Counted from the first letter of the stretch, positions 19,981 to 30,354 are shown. The stretch is DNA of 64,000 nucleotides from Ectobacillus sp. JY-23 (GCF_023022965.1 NZ_CP095462.1:1054001-1118000), one strand, 5' to 3'. Numbers and translations are program-made. The notes: generated from the sequence alone by a model not told the origin.

Positions 19981-20029
19981 ATCGTTAAGCCCCTCCTCAT
20001 GCCGGCGTCTACAGCAACCACACTAACCA

Positions 20030-20044
20030 CGAAAGCGCTTTCTC
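20030..20044 (-). promoter_or_regulatory. cre-like palindrome upstream of kbl
   Basis: GAAAGCGCTTTC is a perfect palindrome that matches the CcpA-binding (cre) core, with mismatches only at the outermost consensus positions. It lies about 50 nt before the kbl start. Confidence 0.45.
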
Positions 20045-20105
20045 TATTAAACTCGTATCGCAAACGGGTTGAGATCTACTTTTCTGCATATACAATCTCT
20101 TCTTA

Positions 20106-20119
20106 TGTTATCGCTTTCA
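20106..20119 (-). promoter_or_regulatory. cre site upstream of kbl
   Basis: The minus strand reads TGAAAGCGATAACA, a full match to the CcpA operator consensus TGNAARCGNWWWCA, about 125 nt before the kbl start. The effect (repression by preferred carbon sources) is inferred. Confidence 0.5.
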
Positions 20120-20251
20120 GTGCCGGTAAATCATTATACTTTTTTCACGTATTAGCTTAACATATTTTTCAGGAAAAAGGATAAAAAACATTTGAATTAC
20201 ACACAAACATACTTTCGTTTCTAAATAACCCCATTTTATCTAAACTATTGG

Positions 20252-20263
20252 TTGATTGGAGTG
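20252..20263 (-). repeat. Possible decayed MITE remnant
   Basis: TTGATTGGAGTG is the exact reverse complement of a segment near the right end of MITE copy 1, and TTAGCACAG, resembling the terminal repeat, follows nearby. No target duplication is visible, so this may be chance. Confidence 0.22.
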
Positions 20264-20293
20264 GAAAGCAACAGAAAACTTTAGCACAGACCA

Positions 20294-20326
20294 CAAAAAA
20301 GATGTCCTAACATCGAGGACATCTTC
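20294..20326 (-). terminator. Terminator of pflA
   Basis: AGATGTCC and GGACATCT pair around a 9-nt loop; on the minus strand a TTTTTTG tract follows. It ends the pflB-pflA operon. Confidence 0.8.
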
Positions 20327-20370
20327 TTTTTCTCTTTTTATGAGCTATTGCATACTATGCAAGTATATAA

Positions 20371-21099
20371 TTAATGACTTACTAATATTTGATTGGCAAA
20401 GGCGATAGTTTCAGCTGTAGGTGGTTGTATATCCTTTAAAGGATACTTATGACCTAATGCTTCCCATTTATATACACCAAGCTGGTGATATGGCAACACT
20501 TCTACTTTTTCTACATTTTGAAGTGTATCAATAAATGCTCGCAAGTTACGTAAATCTTCTTCTCCATCTGTAAGACCAGGTACAAGAACATGACGAATCC
20601 AAACGGGCTTTTTCTTGTTGGATAGATAACGAGCAAATTGTAAAATATGTTCATTTGGCTTACCAGTTAATTTACGATGACGCTTAGAATCGATGTGCTT
20701 TATATCCAAAAGTACTAAATCTGTATATTCCATCAGCTTACCTAATTTCTCCTGAAATACAGGATCTGCCGTATAACACCCTCCAGACGAGTCGAGTGCT
20801 GTGTGTACACCAATTTTTTTACATTCCCTAAATATAGCAATCAAAAAATCAAGTTGTAAAAGGGGCTCCCCTCCGCTTACGGTAATACCGCCTCCGGATG
20901 CTTCCATAAAGGGAATGTAAGACCTCATGTCGGTCACAATTTCCTCTACCGTCATTTCTTTTCCTTTGTTGATTTCCCATGTATCAGCATTGTGACAATA
21001 CTGACATCGTAACAAGCAGCCTTGTGTAAACACGATATAGCGGATTCCAGGTCCGTCCACTGTTCCGCATGATTCTATGGAATGAATACGTCCTTTCAT
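20371..21099 (-). CDS. pflA: Pyruvate formate-lyase activating enzyme
   Basis: PflA is a radical-SAM enzyme that creates the glycyl radical on PflB. The 242-aa protein has the cluster motif CLLRCQYC (C28, C32, C35), a second conserved SGGEPLLQ segment near residue 76, and the usual length for the activase. It requires reducing, anaerobic conditions. Its gene follows pflB at about 60 nt on the same strand with a terminator after it, so the pair is an operon. Confidence 0.96.
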   Translation of the reverse strand: MKGRIHSIESCGTVDGPGIRYIVFTQGCLLRCQYCHNADTWEINKGKEMTVEEIVTDMRSYIPFMEASGGGITVSGGEPLLQLDFLIAIFRECKKIGVHTALDSSGGCYTADPVFQEKLGKLMEYTDLVLLDIKHIDSKRHRKLTGKPNEHILQFARYLSNKKKPVWIRHVLVPGLTDGEEDLRNLRAFIDTLQNVEKVEVLPYHQLGVYKWEALGHKYPLKDIQPPTAETIAFANQILVSH

Positions 21100-21157
21100 T
21101 GCGGTTCCCCCTTACAAACGATCCACCTGTACACAGAGAGATCGCTTTATCTTATGA

Positions 21158-23407
21158 TTACATATTGGCATGCATGGTGCGGTTAATTACATCGATTTGC
21201 TGTTCACGAGTTAATTTGATGAAGTTTACCGCATAGCCTGACACCCGAATCGTTAACTGTGGGTACTGTTCTGGATGCTCCATGGCATCCATCAGTGTAT
21301 CGCGGTTGAACACATTTATATTTAAATGATGTCCTTGTTTGATGGCATAACCATCCAGTAAAGCAACTAAATTTTTGACTTGTGTTTCTTCTTCTTTTCC
21401 AAGTGCCTTTGGAATGATGGAAAACGTATTTGAAATTCCATCTTGTGCATACTCATACGGTAGCTTCGCAACAGAAAGCATAGATGCCAACGCTCCTTTT
21501 GTATCGCGACCATGCATCGGGTTTGCGCCCGGTGCGAACGGTTCACCTGCACGTCTTCCATCCGGTGTATTTCCTGTTTTCTTTCCATATACCACGTTAG
21601 ATGTAATTGTCAAAATGGACATCGTATGCACAGAATTGCGATACGTTTTATGCTTGCGCAGTTTTTTCATAAAACGTTCTACCAACTCGACTGCGATTGC
21701 ATCTACTTGATCATCATTATTTCCGTATTTTGGGAAATCACCTTCGATTTCAAAGTCCACTGCGATGCCGTTTTCATCACGAATCGGTTTCACTTTTGCG
21801 TATTTAATTGCGCTCAAAGAATCGGCAACTACAGAAAGCCCCGCTATACCAGTGGCCATTGTACGAACGATTTCCGTATCATGAAGTGCCATTTCGATAC
21901 GCTCATAGCTATATTTGTCATGCATATAATGAATCACATTCAACGTGTTAATATATAGCTCTGCAAGCCACTCCATTGTCATATCAAACTTACGCATGAC
22001 TTCGTTATAATCTAGTACTTCTGCGGTAATCGGTGCGAATTCCGGTCCTACCTGCGCTTTTGATTTTTCATCTTTGCCACCGTTAATTGCGTACAAGAGC
22101 GCCTTAGCTAAATTCGCACGTGCACCGAAGAACTGCATTTGCTTGCCAATTTTCATCGCCGAGACACAGCATGCGATGCCATAATCGTCGCCATATTCCG
22201 GACGCATAATTTCATCGTTTTCATATTGAATTGCAGATGTTTTGATGGACATTTTTGCACAATACTTCTTAAACCCTTCTGGGAGCTGCGGCGACCAAAG
22301 AACTGTCAAGTTCGGTTCTGGAGCCGGCCCTAAGTTGTCGAGTGTATGAAGGAAACGAAACGAATTTTTTGTTACTAATGGCCGTCCGTCCAAAGCAATA
22401 CCACCAATAGATTCCGTCACCCACGTTGGGTCACCGGAGAACAATTCATTATAATCAGGTGTTCTTGCAAATTTTACAAGGCGAAGCTTCATCACAAAAT
22501 GATCGACTAGTTCTTGTGCTTCTTCTTCTGTCAACACACCCTCCTCAATATCGCGTTCCATGTATATATCTAAGAAAGTGGAAGTTCGTCCCAAACTCAT
22601 GGCTGCGCCATTTTGTTCTTTAATTGCTGCAAGATATCCAAAGTATAACCATTGAAATGCTTCTTTAGCATTTGTTGCCGGTTGCGAAATGTCAAAACCA
22701 TGCGCAGACGCCATTTTCTGCAATTCAATTAAGGAACGAATTTGTTCGGATAATTCTTCACGAAGACGTATTACGTCTTCACTCATCGTTTTACTTGTTA
22801 GCTGTAAATCCTTTTTCTTCTCTTCGATAAGACGATCTACTCCATATAATGCCACGCGGCGATAATCACCAATAATACGACCACGTCCATAAGCATCTGG
22901 AAGACCTGTAATAACACCGGACTTACGAGCCGCTTTCATCTCATCATTATAAGCATCAAATACACCCTGATTATGTGTTTTGCGATATTCACTAAAAATA
23001 TGACTGATTTCTGTATCTACGTTGAAACCGTAAGACTCACAAGCTTGTTCAGCCATACGAATGCCTCCAAATGGCTGCAGAGAACGTTTAAATGGTTTGT
23101 CTGTTTGAAAACCGACTACTTTTTCTAAATCTTTATTCAAATATCCTGGTCCATGAGAAGTAATTGTAGAAACAATTTTTGTATCCATATCCAACACGCC
23201 ACCGTTTTCCCGCTCTTGCTTGGTCAATTCCATTACTTGTTTCCAAAGTTCGTTTGTTGCTTTGGTTGCGCCGGCCAAAAATGAATCATCGCCGCTGTAA
23301 ACGGTGATATTATTTAATATAAAATCTCGTACATCAATTTCATTTCTCCACTTTTCGCCTTTGAAACCTTTCCATGCAGATGCTGCCTTTTCCAGAACTT
23401 TCGTCAT
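21158..23407 (-). CDS. pflB: Formate C-acetyltransferase (pyruvate formate-lyase)
   Basis: PflB splits pyruvate with CoA into acetyl-CoA and formate during fermentation. The 749-aa protein has the active-site cysteine pair (IACCVSAM) mid-sequence and the radical glycine in RVSGYAV at G724, near the C-terminus. I start it at the ATG at 23407 ([15 protein letters not shown]), which follows GGGGGATTTC; an open extension of 69 codons upstream has no ribosome-binding site and runs through the promoter region. B. subtilis lacks this enzyme while the B. cereus group has it, which helps place the organism. Confidence 0.96.
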   Translation of the reverse strand: MTKVLEKAASAWKGFKGEKWRNEIDVRDFILNNITVYSGDDSFLAGATKATNELWKQVMELTKQERENGGVLDMDTKIVSTITSHGPGYLNKDLEKVVGFQTDKPFKRSLQPFGGIRMAEQACESYGFNVDTEISHIFSEYRKTHNQGVFDAYNDEMKAARKSGVITGLPDAYGRGRIIGDYRRVALYGVDRLIEEKKKDLQLTSKTMSEDVIRLREELSEQIRSLIELQKMASAHGFDISQPATNAKEAFQWLYFGYLAAIKEQNGAAMSLGRTSTFLDIYMERDIEEGVLTEEEAQELVDHFVMKLRLVKFARTPDYNELFSGDPTWVTESIGGIALDGRPLVTKNSFRFLHTLDNLGPAPEPNLTVLWSPQLPEGFKKYCAKMSIKTSAIQYENDEIMRPEYGDDYGIACCVSAMKIGKQMQFFGARANLAKALLYAINGGKDEKSKAQVGPEFAPITAEVLDYNEVMRKFDMTMEWLAELYINTLNVIHYMHDKYSYERIEMALHDTEIVRTMATGIAGLSVVADSLSAIKYAKVKPIRDENGIAVDFEIEGDFPKYGNNDDQVDAIAVELVERFMKKLRKHKTYRNSVHTMSILTITSNVVYGKKTGNTPDGRRAGEPFAPGANPMHGRDTKGALASMLSVAKLPYEYAQDGISNTFSIIPKALGKEEETQVKNLVALLDGYAIKQGHHLNINVFNRDTLMDAMEHPEQYPQLTIRVSGYAVNFIKLTREQQIDVINRTMHANM

Positions 23408-23516
23408 AATGAAATCCCCCCATTTATTAATACAGGATGTGATAATTTTGTATAACAGGTTCTGGTATAAGAATAACATTGTTTTGACTTTGGTTAAGGC
23501 TGTAAATGTTAAAACT

Positions 23517-23534
23517 TTGTGAAACAATGAACAA
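23517..23534 (-). promoter_or_regulatory. Rex-like operator upstream of pflB
   Basis: The minus strand reads TTGTTCATTGTTTCACAA, close to the Rex operator TTGTGAAnnnnTTCACAA (one half-site perfect, the other 5 of 7). Rex senses NADH/NAD+ and commonly controls fermentation genes, which fits pfl. The 23535-23713 stretch beyond it holds no gene. Confidence 0.38.
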
Positions 23535-23713
23535 ACTTGAATGTGCATGATGTAAAATTTCTTCATATATTCCACTACTGTACGCAAGAAAAGGTTACTA
23601 TTGCAAGCAACCACGCGGATTCAGCGTTTAACGAAGGTATTCTCTATAAGATTTATATTATATACAATAACCATAGAAAAACATTCATACAACTCGCAAC
23701 AAGCAGAAATGAA

Positions 23714-23740
23714 AAAGCCCTTTCACATGGAAAGGACTTC
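23714..23740 (-). terminator. Terminator of korB
   Basis: AGTCCTTTC and GAAAGGGCT form a 9-bp stem (one G-U pair) followed by TTTTTC on the minus strand, 6 nt after the korB stop. Confidence 0.75.
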
Positions 23741-23745
23741 TTCTG

Positions 23746-24612
23746 TTACATAAATTCTGCCATCAATTCATCAAACATGCTTTGATCCATTTTCAAATCA
23801 GCATGTACAAGCGGCTTGTCACTGTAGCCTTTAATCAGCTCCTGATAGGAAGGCTGTTGTTTATTTTGATAAATTAAGCCTGTTACAAGGCTATTATTTT
23901 CAATTAATGTTTGCATAGCCTGCATACGATTAGATGGATCATATCCTTCTACTTCACTAAGCTTCTTCAGGTTTTCTTTAAACCAGTCATACGTATTCAC
24001 TTTATTGTACGTTACACATGGACTAAACACATTGATAAGAGAAAAACCTTTATGCTTAATGCCCTCTTCAATCAATTGTGTAAGCTCTTTAAGGTCGCTT
24101 GAAAAGCTTTGTGCAACAAATGTCGCACCAGCTGTCAATGCCATTTCCATGACAGACAATGCCGGTTCAACCGATCCTTGTGGCGTACTCTTTGTTTTAA
24201 AACCCACTTCACTTCGCGGTGACGTTTGTCCTTTTGTTAACCCGTAAATTTGGTTATCCATTACAATGTATGTAATGTCAATATTGCGTCGAATTGCATG
24301 AATGGTATGTCCCATACCAATCGCAAATCCGTCTCCGTCACCACCTGATGCAATAACTGTCAAATCGCGATTTGCCATTTTTACACCTTGTGCAATTGGC
24401 AATGCGCGGCCATGAATTCCATGGAAGCCATATGTGTTAATATAGCCGGAGATACGTCCAGAACAGCCGATTCCTGATACAACCGCCATTCCTTCCGGCT
24501 CTAAACCAACATTCGCAGCGGCACGCTGAATTGCAGCTTGTACGGAGAAATCACCGCAACCCGGGCACCAGTTCGGCTTCACATTATTTCGGAAATCCTT
24601 AAACGTTGCCAT
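23746..24612 (-). CDS. korB: 2-oxoacid:ferredoxin oxidoreductase, beta subunit
   Basis: The 288-aa protein carries the thiamine diphosphate-binding region (SGGDGDGFAIGMGH...DNQIYG, residues about 88-125) and the cluster cysteines C16 and C19 in WCPGCGD, C50 in IGCSGR and a later FSPCVTYN. It is the beta subunit of a two-subunit KorAB-type enzyme that decarboxylates a 2-oxoacid (probably 2-oxoglutarate) to its acyl-CoA and reduces ferredoxin. The start overlaps the end of korA by 14 nt, so the genes are translationally coupled. The substrate is inferred; pyruvate is possible. Confidence 0.9.
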   Translation of the reverse strand: MATFKDFRNNVKPNWCPGCGDFSVQAAIQRAAANVGLEPEGMAVVSGIGCSGRISGYINTYGFHGIHGRALPIAQGVKMANRDLTVIASGGDGDGFAIGMGHTIHAIRRNIDITYIVMDNQIYGLTKGQTSPRSEVGFKTKSTPQGSVEPALSVMEMALTAGATFVAQSFSSDLKELTQLIEEGIKHKGFSLINVFSPCVTYNKVNTYDWFKENLKKLSEVEGYDPSNRMQAMQTLIENNSLVTGLIYQNKQQPSYQELIKGYSDKPLVHADLKMDQSMFDELMAEFM

Positions 24613-26353
24613 TTAATACAACTCCTTTTTTGCATTCGTTGTAAACTTCTTTTGGTAAAAACGGGTTGCCATCATATTTCAACAGGCTGGAAATTTTTTC
24701 ACCGTAGCCCACGTTCATTTTCATAATGTTAGCTAATTGTCCCGTTGCATTATTTTCTACCACTACAACGCGCTTTGCTTCCCTCACGAGCGGCTGCAGT
24801 ACAGCTGTCGGGAATGGATGAAGCAAACGAACATGTGCATGATTCACCTTCAAACCATCTTTTTCTAGACGAATCATCGCTTCTTCAATCGCTCCTCTTG
24901 TTGAGTTAAAGCCGACAAGAAGCACATCTGGATTTTCATGCTTTGCAGCAATATGAACAGGTATATTAAACTTCATTCCTTCGATCTTGCGCATACGTTT
25001 ATCCATTTGCGCAATTCGATTTTCAGGTGATTCAGACGGCTTTCCTGTTTCTGCGTGCTCTACACCAGTTACGTGATGAATACCATTTTTTACGCCAGGT
25101 ACAACACGAGGGGAAACACCATCATCTGTTACTGCATAACGCTGGAAATACTCCTTATTTTCAATAGGCGGTTGCTCATCCAACAAGAGTTTACCGCGAC
25201 GAACTTCCACTTTACTAAAGTCCAGCGGTGGCACTGTTTGCTTTCCAAGTGAAAGCTGTAAGTCTGTCATTACAATAACAGGGACTTGATATTCCTCAGC
25301 AATGTTAAACGCCTCAATTGTATCATAAAAAGCTTCTTCGACCGTACTTGGCGCCATAACAACCTTAGGAATCTCACCATGTGTACCGTATATCATAGCC
25401 ATTAAATCTGATTGTTCTTGCTTTGTAGGAAGTCCCGTACTTGGGCCCCCACGTTGTGTATCGACAATGACAAGCGGTGTTTCTGTGATACCTGATAAAC
25501 CGATTGCTTCCATCATAAGGGACAAACCAGGTCCAGCTGATGCAGTCAAGGAACGCACGCCTCCGTAGTTAGCGCCAATTGCCATTGTACACGCAGCAAT
25601 TTCATCTTCCGTTTGAATAACAGTACCGCCCACCTTTGGCAACTTTTTAATCAAATATTCCATGATTTCCGATGCTGGTGTAATAGGATAAGCCGCCATA
25701 AAACGAGCACCGCCTGCTACCGCACCAAAAGCAATCGCATCGTTACCAATCATAAATAAGCGTTTTTGGCCACTTGCTGGTTCAAGCTGCATCATATTTA
25801 CTTGCGGACCAAGTAAATCTTTCATGTGTTGTGAACCGCGGCGAATTGCCTCCATGTTCTTTTCTACAATTTGTTTCCCTTTTCTTCCAAATATCTCTTC
25901 AACAACTTCTAAATAGACTGATTCATCTAGTCCGAGTACTGCACAAGACGCACCTACAGCCACCATGTTTTTCATTAAAGATGTGCCAAGTTCTGTTGCA
26001 ATTTCTGTAAATGGCACCGCATATAGTTGCACGCTTGTGCTAGCCGGGATTGTTGGAGAGAATTTTGCATCCGCAATTACAATACCGCCATCTCGAAGCT
26101 CATGGAAGTTTAAGTCAATTGTTTCCTGATCAAACGCAACAAGAATATCCAAGTCATCGGATACAGAACGAACTTCAGTTGTGCTGACACGAATTTTATT
26201 ATTAGTGTGTCCGCCTTTAATACGGGAAGAAAAGTGGCGATAGCCATACAGGTAATATCCAAGCCTATTTAAAGCCATGCAGAAAATTTCGCCGGTACTT
26301 TCAATCCCTTCACCTTGTTGCCCTCCAACTTTCCAAGAAAGTTGATTCATCAT
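24599..26353 (-). CDS. korA: 2-oxoacid:ferredoxin oxidoreductase, alpha subunit
   Basis: The 584-aa protein is the fused gamma-alpha form. The gamma domain (residues about 1-180) starts with WKVGGQQGEGIESTG. The alpha/pyrimidine-binding domain follows from about residue 205, with AAYPITPASEIMEYL near residue 220 and ETPLVIVDTQRGGPSTGLPTK (interrupted here by spacing) near residue 290. With KorB it forms the enzyme described for the beta subunit. AAAGGGGTG precedes tandem ATG codons; either could be used. It lies upstream of the pfl operon and downstream of the dipeptidase gene. Confidence 0.9.
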   Translation of the reverse strand: MMNQLSWKVGGQQGEGIESTGEIFCMALNRLGYYLYGYRHFSSRIKGGHTNNKIRVSTTEVRSVSDDLDILVAFDQETIDLNFHELRDGGIVIADAKFSPTIPASTSVQLYAVPFTEIATELGTSLMKNMVAVGASCAVLGLDESVYLEVVEEIFGRKGKQIVEKNMEAIRRGSQHMKDLLGPQVNMMQLEPASGQKRLFMIGNDAIAFGAVAGGARFMAAYPITPASEIMEYLIKKLPKVGGTVIQTEDEIAACTMAIGANYGGVRSLTASAGPGLSLMMEAIGLSGITETPLVIVDTQRGGPSTGLPTKQEQSDLMAMIYGTHGEIPKVVMAPSTVEEAFYDTIEAFNIAEEYQVPVIVMTDLQLSLGKQTVPPLDFSKVEVRRGKLLLDEQPPIENKEYFQRYAVTDDGVSPRVVPGVKNGIHHVTGVEHAETGKPSESPENRIAQMDKRMRKIEGMKFNIPVHIAAKHENPDVLLVGFNSTRGAIEEAMIRLEKDGLKVNHAHVRLLHPFPTAVLQPLVREAKRVVVVENNATGQLANIMKMNVGYGEKISSLLKYDGNPFLPKEVYNECKKGVVLNGNV

Positions 26354-26452
26354 TTACTACACCCCTTTGGCCTCATACATTATAGTGCATTTTTTTACAC
26401 TATCATTTTATCATCTTCTATCCTAGGAAACTACAAACTCTGGTCGTACATT

Positions 26453-27373
26453 TCAAAAATTTATATAAGACGTGAAATTCTTGTATAAAAACCCTTCTAC
26501 TTGACGCACTGAATAATGTTTCTGCAGTGCATTGATTAAGTTTGGATAATCTGTATATGAAGAAAGTCCCTGTACCGTCTCTGTGATGCCATCAAAATCA
26601 GATCCAAAACCAAGCTGCTTCTCTCCACCAAGCATACAAATATGTTCTATATGCTTCAGAATATGAGCAATACGAGCTGGTCCTTCCGTTATAAACGAAG
26701 GTACAAAGGTAATACCTATCACACCATCTTTTTGTAGCAATGCGCGGATTTGCTCGTCAGTAAGGTTACGTGGATGGTCGCATAAAGAGCGGCAATTGGA
26801 ATGAGATGCAATTGGATGCGCTGCATGCTCCATCACATCCCAAAAGCCCTTTATAGATAAATGAGACACATCTGTCCATAAACCATGCACATTAAGACGC
26901 TCTACAACCTCGAGACCAAATGAACTTAAACCGGCACCGCGCGGTTCTAAAACACCGTCGGCAACCGCATTGCTGTAATTCCAAGTTAACCCCACAGAGC
27001 GTACACCTAAGCGATATAGTGTTTCAAGCTTCACCAGGCTTTGATCAATAGCATCGCAGCCTTCTAATGTAAGCAATGCACCTACTTCTCCATCCTTCAA
27101 ATTGTCTATATCTTCCCTCGATAACAGAACTTTCATATGAGGATGCTTTTCTATTATCTCTTTGTAAAATATATCGACCATTTCTAGTGCAACCAGGAAA
27201 CGTTGCTCCTGCGGCACATTCTCTGGCACATATATAGCGAAACACTGAATTTTGGCATTGCTGCGCAATAAATTTTCCATCGTAATATGAAGGTGCGGAT
27301 CATTTGTAAACTGCCTCTTTCGATCAGACCATAATTGCCAAAGCACGTCACAATGTGCATCAAAAATCTTCAT
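26453..27373 (-). CDS. Membrane dipeptidase-family metallopeptidase (M19)
   Basis: The 306-aa protein begins MKIFDAHCDVLWQLW, in which the HxD pair is the first zinc ligand of renal dipeptidase-like enzymes. LTLEGCDAID near residue 120 supplies the bridging Glu, and ASHSNCRSLCDHPRNLTD near residue 200 supplies later ligands. M19 enzymes hydrolyse dipeptides, including some D-amino-acid forms. AAGGGTGAT precedes the ATG at 27373; an in-frame frame upstream crosses the spoVS terminator and lacks a site. No signal peptide is seen, so it should be cytoplasmic. Confidence 0.88.
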   Translation of the reverse strand: MKIFDAHCDVLWQLWSDRKRQFTNDPHLHITMENLLRSNAKIQCFAIYVPENVPQEQRFLVALEMVDIFYKEIIEKHPHMKVLLSREDIDNLKDGEVGALLTLEGCDAIDQSLVKLETLYRLGVRSVGLTWNYSNAVADGVLEPRGAGLSSFGLEVVERLNVHGLWTDVSHLSIKGFWDVMEHAAHPIASHSNCRSLCDHPRNLTDEQIRALLQKDGVIGITFVPSFITEGPARIAHILKHIEHICMLGGEKQLGFGSDFDGITETVQGLSSYTDYPNLINALQKHYSVRQVEGFLYKNFTSYINF

Positions 27374-27390
27374 ACAATCACCCTTCAAAC

Positions 27391-27422
27391 AAAAATAACC
27401 TGTTTGCAACGCAAACAGGTTT
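27391..27422 (-). terminator. Terminator of spoVS
   Basis: AACCTGTTTGC and GCAAACAGGTT form an 11-bp stem with a 3-nt loop, followed by ATTTTTG on the minus strand, directly after the spoVS stop. Confidence 0.85.
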
Positions 27423-27426
27423 AACT

Positions 27427-27687
27427 TCAACGAGGCTCTACAATCAGTTTAATTGCTGTTCGCTCTTCTCCATCAATCGTTATATCTGTAAACGCCGGTA
27501 CGCAAATTAAATCCAAGCCACTTGGTGCCACAAATCCTCTTGCAATCGCAACTGCCTTAACAGCTTGGTTTAACGCACCTGCTCCAATCGCTTGGATTTC
27601 CGCGGTACCTCGCTCACGGATGACTCCTGCAAGTGCGCCTGCTACAGAGTTAGGGACAGACGTTGCTTTAACTTTTAATATTTCCAT
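27427..27687 (-). CDS. spoVS: Stage V sporulation protein S
   Basis: This 86-aa Alba-fold protein is among the most conserved spore-former proteins, and the sequence (MEILKVKATSVPNSVAGALA at the start, VPAFTDITIDGEERTAIK near the end) is a clear match. SpoVS influences the stage V transition and coat assembly in B. subtilis; its biochemical activity is still unsettled. GGAGG precedes the ATG. It follows ymdB on the same strand with a 138-nt gap and ends in its own terminator. Confidence 0.97.
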   Translation of the reverse strand: MEILKVKATSVPNSVAGALAGVIRERGTAEIQAIGAGALNQAVKAVAIARGFVAPSGLDLICVPAFTDITIDGEERTAIKLIVEPR

Positions 27688-27825
27688 TGCTTGTTTCCTC
27701 CTCGTTTCATTGAATGAGCGATTAAATTCACTCTACATATATTCACGAGGGAAAGCATGTATTCCTTCTTTAAATTTCTTAATTTTCATAAAAATTTAAA
27801 TATATAGTCAAATTGCAGAAGTACT

Positions 27826-28620
27826 TTATTCAAAGATAGATTGATCATCATTGATTAAAATTTGTTCCACTTTATGTGCTTTGCCAGTAGCAGGATTTAC
27901 GTCAATATATACGGCACTTAGCTGCTTGCGCCCTTCCGTTACTTCAAATCGCACAGGCAAGCCAGTTAAGAACTTTTTAAGAACAGCATCACGACTCATC
28001 CCTAAAATTCCATCGTACGGACCAGTCATACCAACATCCGTTATGTAAGCTGTCCCGTTAGGCAAAATACGCTTATCTGCAGTAGGAACATGTGTATGCG
28101 TGCCAACAACAGCAGTGACTCTTCCATCTACGTACCATCCAAGCGCCTGTTTTTCACTTGTTGCTTCTGCATGAAAGTCTATAAAAATTATATTGGTACG
28201 CTTTTTGGCTTCTTCTATGTACGCATCTGCTTGCTTAAAAGGACATTCTAGCGGGGGCAAAAATGTGCGTCCTTGTAAATTAATAATCGCTACTTCTGTT
28301 CCGTTACAATTTACAAAAATCATTCCTGTTCCTGGTGCACCTTCAGGAAAATTACCAGGACGAACCAAATATTTAGCACCATCAATAAAGGAAAATAAAT
28401 CTTTATTATCCCATGCATGATTGCCAAGCGTAACAGCTTGTGCACCTACCTCTAAAAAACGGCGATAAATTTTCTCAGTAATTCCCCTGCCTGCCGCTGC
28501 ATTTTCTCCATTAATGATGGTAAGCGTTGGACCGTATTTTTTCTTTAATTTTGGCACATATTCATCAATCATTTCCCTTCCAGGTGCTCCGACAACATCT
28601 CCAATAAATAAAATTCGCAT
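27826..28620 (-). CDS. ymdB: Metallophosphoesterase YmdB
   Basis: The 264-aa protein has all dimetal phosphodiesterase motifs: GDVVGAPGR at residues 7-15 (Asp), NGENAAAGRG around residue 38, GNHAWDN around residue 67, and GTHTHVPTAD near residue 175. In B. subtilis YmdB hydrolyses 2',3'-cyclic nucleotides and affects the choice between biofilm and motility. It follows rny across a terminator and precedes spoVS, the usual Bacillus order. GGAAGC precedes the ATG. Confidence 0.95.
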   Translation of the reverse strand: MRILFIGDVVGAPGREMIDEYVPKLKKKYGPTLTIINGENAAAGRGITEKIYRRFLEVGAQAVTLGNHAWDNKDLFSFIDGAKYLVRPGNFPEGAPGTGMIFVNCNGTEVAIINLQGRTFLPPLECPFKQADAYIEEAKKRTNIIFIDFHAEATSEKQALGWYVDGRVTAVVGTHTHVPTADKRILPNGTAYITDVGMTGPYDGILGMSRDAVLKKFLTGLPVRFEVTEGRKQLSAVYIDVNPATGKAHKVEQILINDDQSIFE

Positions 28621-28763
28621 CGCTCTTGCTTCCTTTCTAATTACTACATTCTCATAGAAATCCCAAATGGGTAATTATTTAATTTTTTCATCAAACATGT
28701 AGTAAGCAAGCCATTGACAACTTAGTTTCTTCACGTTCTTGCATAGTATCTATCAATGTATGA

Positions 28764-28798
28764 TAAAAAAATAAAGTGGTCAGAGACCACTTTATTTT
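28764..28798 (-). terminator. Terminator of rny
   Basis: AATAAAGTGGTC and GACCACTTTATT pair as a 12-bp stem with a 3-nt loop and a TTTTTT tract on the minus strand; it overlaps the rny stop. Confidence 0.88.
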
Positions 28799-30354
28799 GC
28801 ATATTCAACAGCACGTGTTTCTCGAATAACCGTAACTTTGATATGTCCTGGGTAATCTAGCTCACTTTCAATACGTTTGCGAATATCTCTCGCTAAACGA
28901 TGTGCTTCTAAATCATCAATTGCATCAGGTTTAACCAAAATGCGAACTTCACGACCTGCTTGAATTGCAAATGATTTCTCTACGCCCTCATAGGACTCAG
29001 AAATTTCCTCAAGTTTTTCTAAGCGGCGAATGTAGTTTTCCAACGTTTCACTTCTTGCTCCCGGTCTTGCTGCCGACAACGCATCCGCAGCAGCAACAAG
29101 CACAGAAATAATAGACGTTGGATCTGTATCACCATGGTGGGACGCAATTGCATTAATAACCACAGGATGCTCTTTGTATTTCGTAGCAAGTTCCACACCG
29201 ATTTCCACGTGACTGCCCTCAACTTCATGATCAATTGCTTTTCCAATATCATGCAACAATCCTGCTCGGCGCGCTAGTTTTTCATCTTCGCCAAGTTCAG
29301 CAGCCATTAAGCCTGCCAAATAGGATACTTCCATTGAGTGTTTTAATACATTTTGACCATAACTTGTACGGAACTTTAAACGACCCAAAATTTTGATGAG
29401 ATCTGGATGTAAGCCATGAACACCGACTTCAAATGTAGTCTGTTCACCAACTTCCCTGATATACTCGTCCACTTCACGTCTGGATTTTTCAACCATCTCT
29501 TCAATACGAGCCGGATGAATACGTCCATCTTGTACAAGTTTATCTAATGCAATACGAGCTGTTTCACGACGAATTGGATCAAACCCTGACAAAATAACTG
29601 CTTCCGGTGTATCATCAATAATTAAATCAATACCAGTTAATGTTTCTAATGTTCGAATGTTTCGACCTTCTCGACCTATAATTCGGCCTTTCATCTCGTC
29701 GTTTGGAAGATTTACAACTGAGACAGTCGTTTCTGCAACATGATCAGCTGCACAGCGCTGAATTGCTAGAGATAAAATTTCCTTCGCCTTTTTATCAGCC
29801 TCTTCTTTCGCACGAACTTCGCTCTCTTTAATCATCATCGCGATCTCATGTGAAAGTTCGCCCTCCATTTTGGAAAGGATGATAGATTTTGCTTCTTCAC
29901 GTGTCAAGCCTGAAACACGTTCTAGCTCGTCCTGTTGTTTTTGAACCAGTTCTCCTACTTTGCTTTCCAACTCTTCAATCTGCTGTTGTTTTAAAACAAG
30001 AGAATCTTCTTTTTTCTCCAGCGCGTATTCACGCTTTTCCAAAGATTCGTTCTTACGATCAAGATTCTCCTCTTTTTGCATTAAACGATTTTCTTGTTTC
30101 TGTAACTCACTTCTTCGATCACGAACTTCTGATTCTGCTTCTGTACGAAGTGTATGAATTTCGTCCTTAGCCTCAAGCAATGCTTCCTTTTTTAATGCTT
30201 CCGCCTGGCGCTTCGCATCTTCAAGAATTTGATTAGCAGCATAGGTAGCACCGTTAATCTTTGCTTCGGCAATGGATTTTCGAACAAAAAAGCCAACAAC
30301 GGCACCGACGATCGTGGCAAGCAAAATGGAGATGATTGCAACAACTAAGTTCAT
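28792..30354 (-). CDS. rny: Ribonuclease Y
   Basis: RNase Y is the main endonuclease that starts mRNA decay and processing in Bacillus. The 520-aa protein (same length as B. subtilis Rny) has one N-terminal membrane helix (residues 2-24), a long Glu/Lys/Gln-rich coiled coil (about 30-190), a KH domain ([15 protein letters not shown] near 225), and an HD domain with [10 protein letters not shown] near 365. I start at the ATG at 30354, six nt after AGGAGGTG; a GTG inside that site is less likely. RicA, encoded at 15.6-16 kb, modulates this enzyme. Confidence 0.96.
   Translation of the reverse strand: MNLVVAIISILLATIVGAVVGFFVRKSIAEAKINGATYAANQILEDAKRQAEALKKEALLEAKDEIHTLRTEAESEVRDRRSELQKQENRLMQKEENLDRKNESLEKREYALEKKEDSLVLKQQQIEELESKVGELVQKQQDELERVSGLTREEAKSIILSKMEGELSHEIAMMIKESEVRAKEEADKKAKEILSLAIQRCAADHVAETTVSVVNLPNDEMKGRIIGREGRNIRTLETLTGIDLIIDDTPEAVILSGFDPIRRETARIALDKLVQDGRIHPARIEEMVEKSRREVDEYIREVGEQTTFEVGVHGLHPDLIKILGRLKFRTSYGQNVLKHSMEVSYLAGLMAAELGEDEKLARRAGLLHDIGKAIDHEVEGSHVEIGVELATKYKEHPVVINAIASHHGDTDPTSIISVLVAAADALSAARPGARSETLENYIRRLEKLEEISESYEGVEKSFAIQAGREVRILVKPDAIDDLEAHRLARDIRKRIESELDYPGHIKVTVIRETRAVEYAK

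Noticed and set aside
23408-23614. 69-codon N-terminal extension of pflB
   Set aside because: It has no ribosome-binding site and crosses the promoter region; the ATG at 23407 has GGGGG and gives the normal 749-aa length.
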